From positions 1-8,798 of the forward strand of contig VAZT01000226.1 in assembly GCA_005884825.1 (NCBI GenBank): a stretch of 8,798 bases of DNA, in the 5' to 3' direction. Shown here piece after piece: positions 6,149 through 8,798 of the stretch. The translations under genes were made by a program, and so were the position numbers. Numbering within the stretch: the first letter of the stretch is position 1; every line of letters begins with the position of its first letter. The notes below the pieces were generated by a model, which searched no databases, was not told where the DNA came from, and worked only from the letters and a program-made list of their open reading frames with translations. Source of the stretch: Alphaproteobacteria bacterium (GTDB lineage Bacteria > Pseudomonadota > Alphaproteobacteria > ATCC43930 > CGMCC-115725).

Positions 6149-7534
6149 ATGCCCGATGACAAATCCATCCCGCTCGATGTCTCGACGAAGGCGCCGATAC
6201 CCGATCCTGTGCAAAACCGGGAAGCCGGTCTCCATCATATCAGGGTTGTAGGCGGCGGCGCGGCGGGTCTCGAGCTCGTCACCCGTCTCGGCGATACCCT
6301 CGGCCGGCGCGGCACGGCGCGGATCACCCTCATCGAGAAGAGCCGTACCCATCTCTGGAAACCGCTACTGCATGCCATTGCGGCGGGCAGCATGGATCCG
6401 GGCGGGCACGAGCTCAATTACCTCGCGCAAGCACACTGGCATCACTTCCGTTATCGCTTTGGCGAGATGATCGGGCTCGATCGTAAAAAGAAGGAGGTGT
6501 GGGTCGCCGCCACGCAAGACCAGGAAGGACGGGAGATCACGCCGCCTCGGGCGTTCCGTTACGATACGCTGGTCATCGCGGTCGGCAGTGTCACGAACGA
6601 CTTCGGCACGCCGGGTGTCGCGCAATACGCCGTGCCACTGGAGACGCCGGAGCAGGCGATGCGTTTCAATCGCCGCGTGGTCAACGCCTGCATCCGCGCG
6701 CACGCGCAAGACAAGCCGGTGCAGCCTGGTCAGCTGCATGTCGCGATCATCGGCGCTGGCGCCACCGGCACGGAGCTTGCGGCCGAGCTCCATCGCACCG
6801 TGCGCGAAGTCGTGGCCTATGGCCTCGACCGGGTCGATCCCGAGAAGGACATCCGCATTATTCTGATCGAAGCGGCCGACCGCATCCTGCCGGCCTTGCC
6901 TGAGCGTATTTCGGAGGCGACGCTCCGCTTGCTCGCCGATCTCGGTGTCGAAGTCCGTACGAGCGCGAAGGTGAGCGAGGTGCGGGCCGAAGGCGTGTGC
7001 CTGGCGAGCGGCGAGTTCATCCCCTCCGAGCTCGTGGTGTGGGCAGCCGGCGTCAAGGGGCCGGAGTTCCTCCGCAACCTCGACGGGCTCGATGTCAACC
7101 GCAGCAACCAGCTGGTCGTCACGCCGACGTTGCAGACGAGCGCCGATCCCGACATTTTCGCCGTCGGCGACTGCGCGGCATGTCCACGCGAAGGGCACGC
7201 GACGCCGGTGCCGCCGCGTGCTCAGGCGGCTCATCAACAGGCCGCGCATCTCGTCAAGCAGCTGCGCCGCCGGCTCGCGGGACAGAAGCTCGAGCCTTTC
7301 GTCTACCGCGACTTCGGTTCGCTCGTCTCGCTCGGCAAATACAGCACCATCGGCAGCCTGATGGGCTTTCTGGTTGGCAAGAACATCTTCATCGAGGGAT
7401 ATTTGGCGCGGCTGATGTATCGCTCCCTTTACAAGATGCACGAATATGCCCTGCACGGCGGCGTCAAGGTATTCCTCGGCTCGCTGGGGCGCGGACTTTC
7501 CCGGCGCGCGGAGCCGCAGGTCAAATTGCATTAG
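6149..7534 (+). CDS. ndh: Type II NADH:quinone oxidoreductase (NDH-2)
   Basis: This is a single-chain FAD enzyme at the inner face of the cytoplasmic membrane that passes electrons from NADH to quinone without pumping protons. The 461-residue product follows E. coli Ndh (434 residues) nearly end to end with an extra N-terminal tail of about 27 residues. Visible features are the FAD-binding VVGGGAAGLEL (33-43), HLWKPLLHAIAAGS (68-81), the NADH-binding IIGAGATGTEL (200-210), VVWAAGVKGPEFL (296-308), the second FAD motif DPDIFAVGDCA (334-344), PPRAQAAHQ (355-363), and a C-terminal stretch (about 385-450) rich in hydrophobic and basic residues that in this family attaches the protein to the membrane. 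Even the last residues (VKLH) resemble the E. coli end. ATG 6149 has GGGAA six bases upstream. It starts 104 bases after fdh1A on the same strand, so it probably serves to reoxidise the NADH made from formate, though a separate promoter is possible. Confidence 0.93.
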   Translation: MPDDKSIPLDVSTKAPIPDPVQNREAGLHHIRVVGGGAAGLELVTRLGDTLGRRGTARITLIEKSRTHLWKPLLHAIAAGSMDPGGHELNYLAQAHWHHFRYRFGEMIGLDRKKKEVWVAATQDQEGREITPPRAFRYDTLVIAVGSVTNDFGTPGVAQYAVPLETPEQAMRFNRRVVNACIRAHAQDKPVQPGQLHVAIIGAGATGTELAAELHRTVREVVAYGLDRVDPEKDIRIILIEAADRILPALPERISEATLRLLADLGVEVRTSAKVSEVRAEGVCLASGEFIPSELVVWAAGVKGPEFLRNLDGLDVNRSNQLVVTPTLQTSADPDIFAVGDCAACPREGHATPVPPRAQAAHQQAAHLVKQLRRRLAGQKLEPFVYRDFGSLVSLGKYSTIGSLMGFLVGKNIFIEGYLARLMYRSLYKMHEYALHGGVKVFLGSLGRGLSRRAEPQVKLH

Positions 7535-7585
7535 CGCGGAATTCTCACGCCGTCCTCGGCCCGGATCGCGCTAATAATGCTCGTC

Positions 7586-7603
7586 CGCCCGCGTCCGCGG
7601 GCG
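7586..7603. terminator. GC-rich hairpin between ndh and the amidohydrolase gene
   Basis: CGCCCGC at 7586-7592 and GCGGGCG at 7597-7603 form a perfect 7-base stem with the four-base loop GTCC, about 52 bases after the ndh stop. No T-run follows, so it is not a standard intrinsic terminator. It may slow transcription or mark the end of the upstream unit, or it may simply reflect the base composition. Confidence 0.3.
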
Positions 7604-7626
7604 CGGAGTTGCAAGAGTGCAAGACC

Positions 7627-8798
7627 ATGACTGAGACCATTATCATGCGGGGTGCGTATGCAATAACCGATCCGCGCCTCGGACCGTCCGGTGTGATCCC
7701 GGCTGGGGCAGTTGCGATCACGGACGGCACGGTCAGGGAGAATGGATCGTTCGCTGCCATTGCGCCCAAATATCCCGGGGCGCGCGTCCTTGGCGATGGC
7801 AGCCAGTTGCTGATGCCCGGTCTGGTAGACGCCCATAGCCATGGACGCGGCCTCTCGCCAATCCAAAAAGGTGTGCGCAACGATTTTCTCGAGAACGCTC
7901 TTTTCGACTGGGCGTACATGCCGATCCTGCCACCCGAGCTGACCGCGGCGGTCTGTGCGCTGCGCCACCTCCGCAGCGGCTGCACGTTGCTGCACCACAA
8001 CGGTTTCGACGATGACGGCGTCGAAGGCGCCAGACGCGCGCACATTGCGATCAGGACGTATCTGTCGACTGGGATCAGGCTCGCCTTCTCGCCGGGCGTG
8101 CGCGATGAGAGCAAGCTCGCGATGGGCGGAGAGGAATTTGTCGAGACGCTCCCGCCCGATCTGAGGGCCGCAGCCGGCCCGCTCGTCTTCTTCGACAAGG
8201 AGCTGCTGGCGGACTCGTATTTCCGCCTCTTCGATGAGCTCTACAATACCTACAACAATGACGACACACGAATATTGCTGGCGCCGTGCTGGGCGCATGG
8301 CGCCAGCGAGGCGTTCCTGCGGCGCGTGCGCGGCGAAGCGGACGAGCGCGGCGGCGTGATGATTCACATGCACTTGTTGCAGTCGCCGGTGCACAAGGCC
8401 TATGGCTTGCGCCGGCACGGAAAGCCGACGGTATTCTGGCTCGATGATCTCGGTCTGGTGGAGCGCAATGTCGTTTATGGCCATGCGATCCATGTGACCG
8501 AGGCCGAGATAGAACTGATGGGGCGCCGCAAGGTTTCCGTCACCAGCCATCCGAGCTGCAATTTTCACATGCGCAATGGCATCACGCCGGTCATGCCGCT
8601 GCGCGCTGCCGGGGTCAATGTCGCCATGGGGCTCGATGACAAGACCATCAATGACGACGAGGACGCGGTAATGGAGCTGCGGATGATGCATAAGGTGCAT
8701 CGCCTCCACACCTTCGATCTCGCAACGCCCGCATTGAGCGCCTACGAGGCGCTCGAGATCGCGACATTAAACGGTGCCAAGGCGACCGGCTTCGCCGA
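7627..8798 (+). CDS. Metal-dependent amidohydrolase (cytosine deaminase/AtzA-like superfamily), 3' end missing
   Basis: The reading frame is open to the right edge, giving 390 residues; most of the barrel is present and the C-terminus is cut by the window. It begins with a small N-terminal beta-sandwich, then LLMPGLVDAHSHGRG, with the metal-binding pair His70 and His72. Further expected metal ligands are His249 in IHMHLLQSP, His286 in VYGHAIHV, and Asp337 in GLDDKTINDDED. SHPSCNFHMRNG (307-318) matches the substrate-side motif of this superfamily. In AtzA-like deaminases a catalytic Glu lies three residues after the third His; here it is Gln252. Members hydrolyse ring C-N or C-halogen bonds (deaminases, s-triazine hydrolases, guanine-type deaminases), but I cannot assign a substrate. 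ATG 7627 has AAGAG nine bases upstream. The codon mix looks slightly less GC-biased than its neighbours. It is separated from ndh by 92 bases with a hairpin and shows no evident link to formate metabolism. Confidence 0.8.
   Translation, partial: MTETIIMRGAYAITDPRLGPSGVIPAGAVAITDGTVRENGSFAAIAPKYPGARVLGDGSQLLMPGLVDAHSHGRGLSPIQKGVRNDFLENALFDWAYMPILPPELTAAVCALRHLRSGCTLLHHNGFDDDGVEGARRAHIAIRTYLSTGIRLAFSPGVRDESKLAMGGEEFVETLPPDLRAAAGPLVFFDKELLADSYFRLFDELYNTYNNDDTRILLAPCWAHGASEAFLRRVRGEADERGGVMIHMHLLQSPVHKAYGLRRHGKPTVFWLDDLGLVERNVVYGHAIHVTEAEIELMGRRKVSVTSHPSCNFHMRNGITPVMPLRAAGVNVAMGLDDKTINDDEDAVMELRMMHKVHRLHTFDLATPALSAYEALEIATLNGAKATGFA

Noticed and set aside
1..8798. CRISPR array, tRNA, rRNA, toxin-antitoxin or phage gene
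   Set aside because: I saw no regularly spaced direct repeats, no tRNA-like cloverleaf and no reading frame of such families. Nearly all the window is explained by metabolic genes.

Overview
The window reads as a chromosomal segment of a GC-rich alphaproteobacterium, probably a Hyphomicrobiales-like (methylotroph or oxalotroph) lineage. This is inferred from codon use, from the two-subunit formate dehydrogenase of the Methylorubrum extorquens FDH1 kind, and from intergenic palindromic repeats of a type common in such genomes. No lineage marker gene is present, so the assignment is tentative. All five genes lie on the + strand.

Layout: 1-263 holds no convincing gene and probably carries the promoter of the first gene. 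264-1493 is formyl-CoA:oxalate CoA-transferase (frc). A short palindromic repeat (1511-1537) fills most of the next gap. 1544-3154 is the NAD-binding beta subunit of formate dehydrogenase (NuoE-like and NuoF-like parts fused). A long, almost perfect inverted repeat (3185-3262) fills the next gap. 3285-6044 is the formate dehydrogenase alpha subunit (molybdenum or tungsten bis-pterin plus Fe-S clusters). 6149-7534 is a type II NADH dehydrogenase of the E. coli Ndh kind. 7627 to the right edge is the first 390 residues of a metal-dependent amidohydrolase of unknown substrate.

The first four genes form a logical route. Frc exchanges CoA between formyl-CoA and oxalate, releasing formate. The FdhBA enzyme oxidises formate to CO2 and reduces NAD+. 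Ndh passes NADH electrons to the quinone pool without proton pumping. The missing step is oxalyl-CoA decarboxylase (oxc), which would regenerate formyl-CoA; it is not in this window. The amidohydrolase follows a GC-rich hairpin, has no evident link to this pathway, and may be a separate transcription unit.

The points most worth a second look are the Frc-Fdh-Ndh gene grouping, the two unrelated repeats bracketing the beta-subunit gene (one lying against a non-ATG start), the Gln48 variant of Frc, the absence of the NuoG-type His-Cys3 cluster motif in the alpha subunit, and a Glu-to-Gln change at the expected catalytic position of the amidohydrolase. I found no tRNA, rRNA, CRISPR array, transposase or phage gene.
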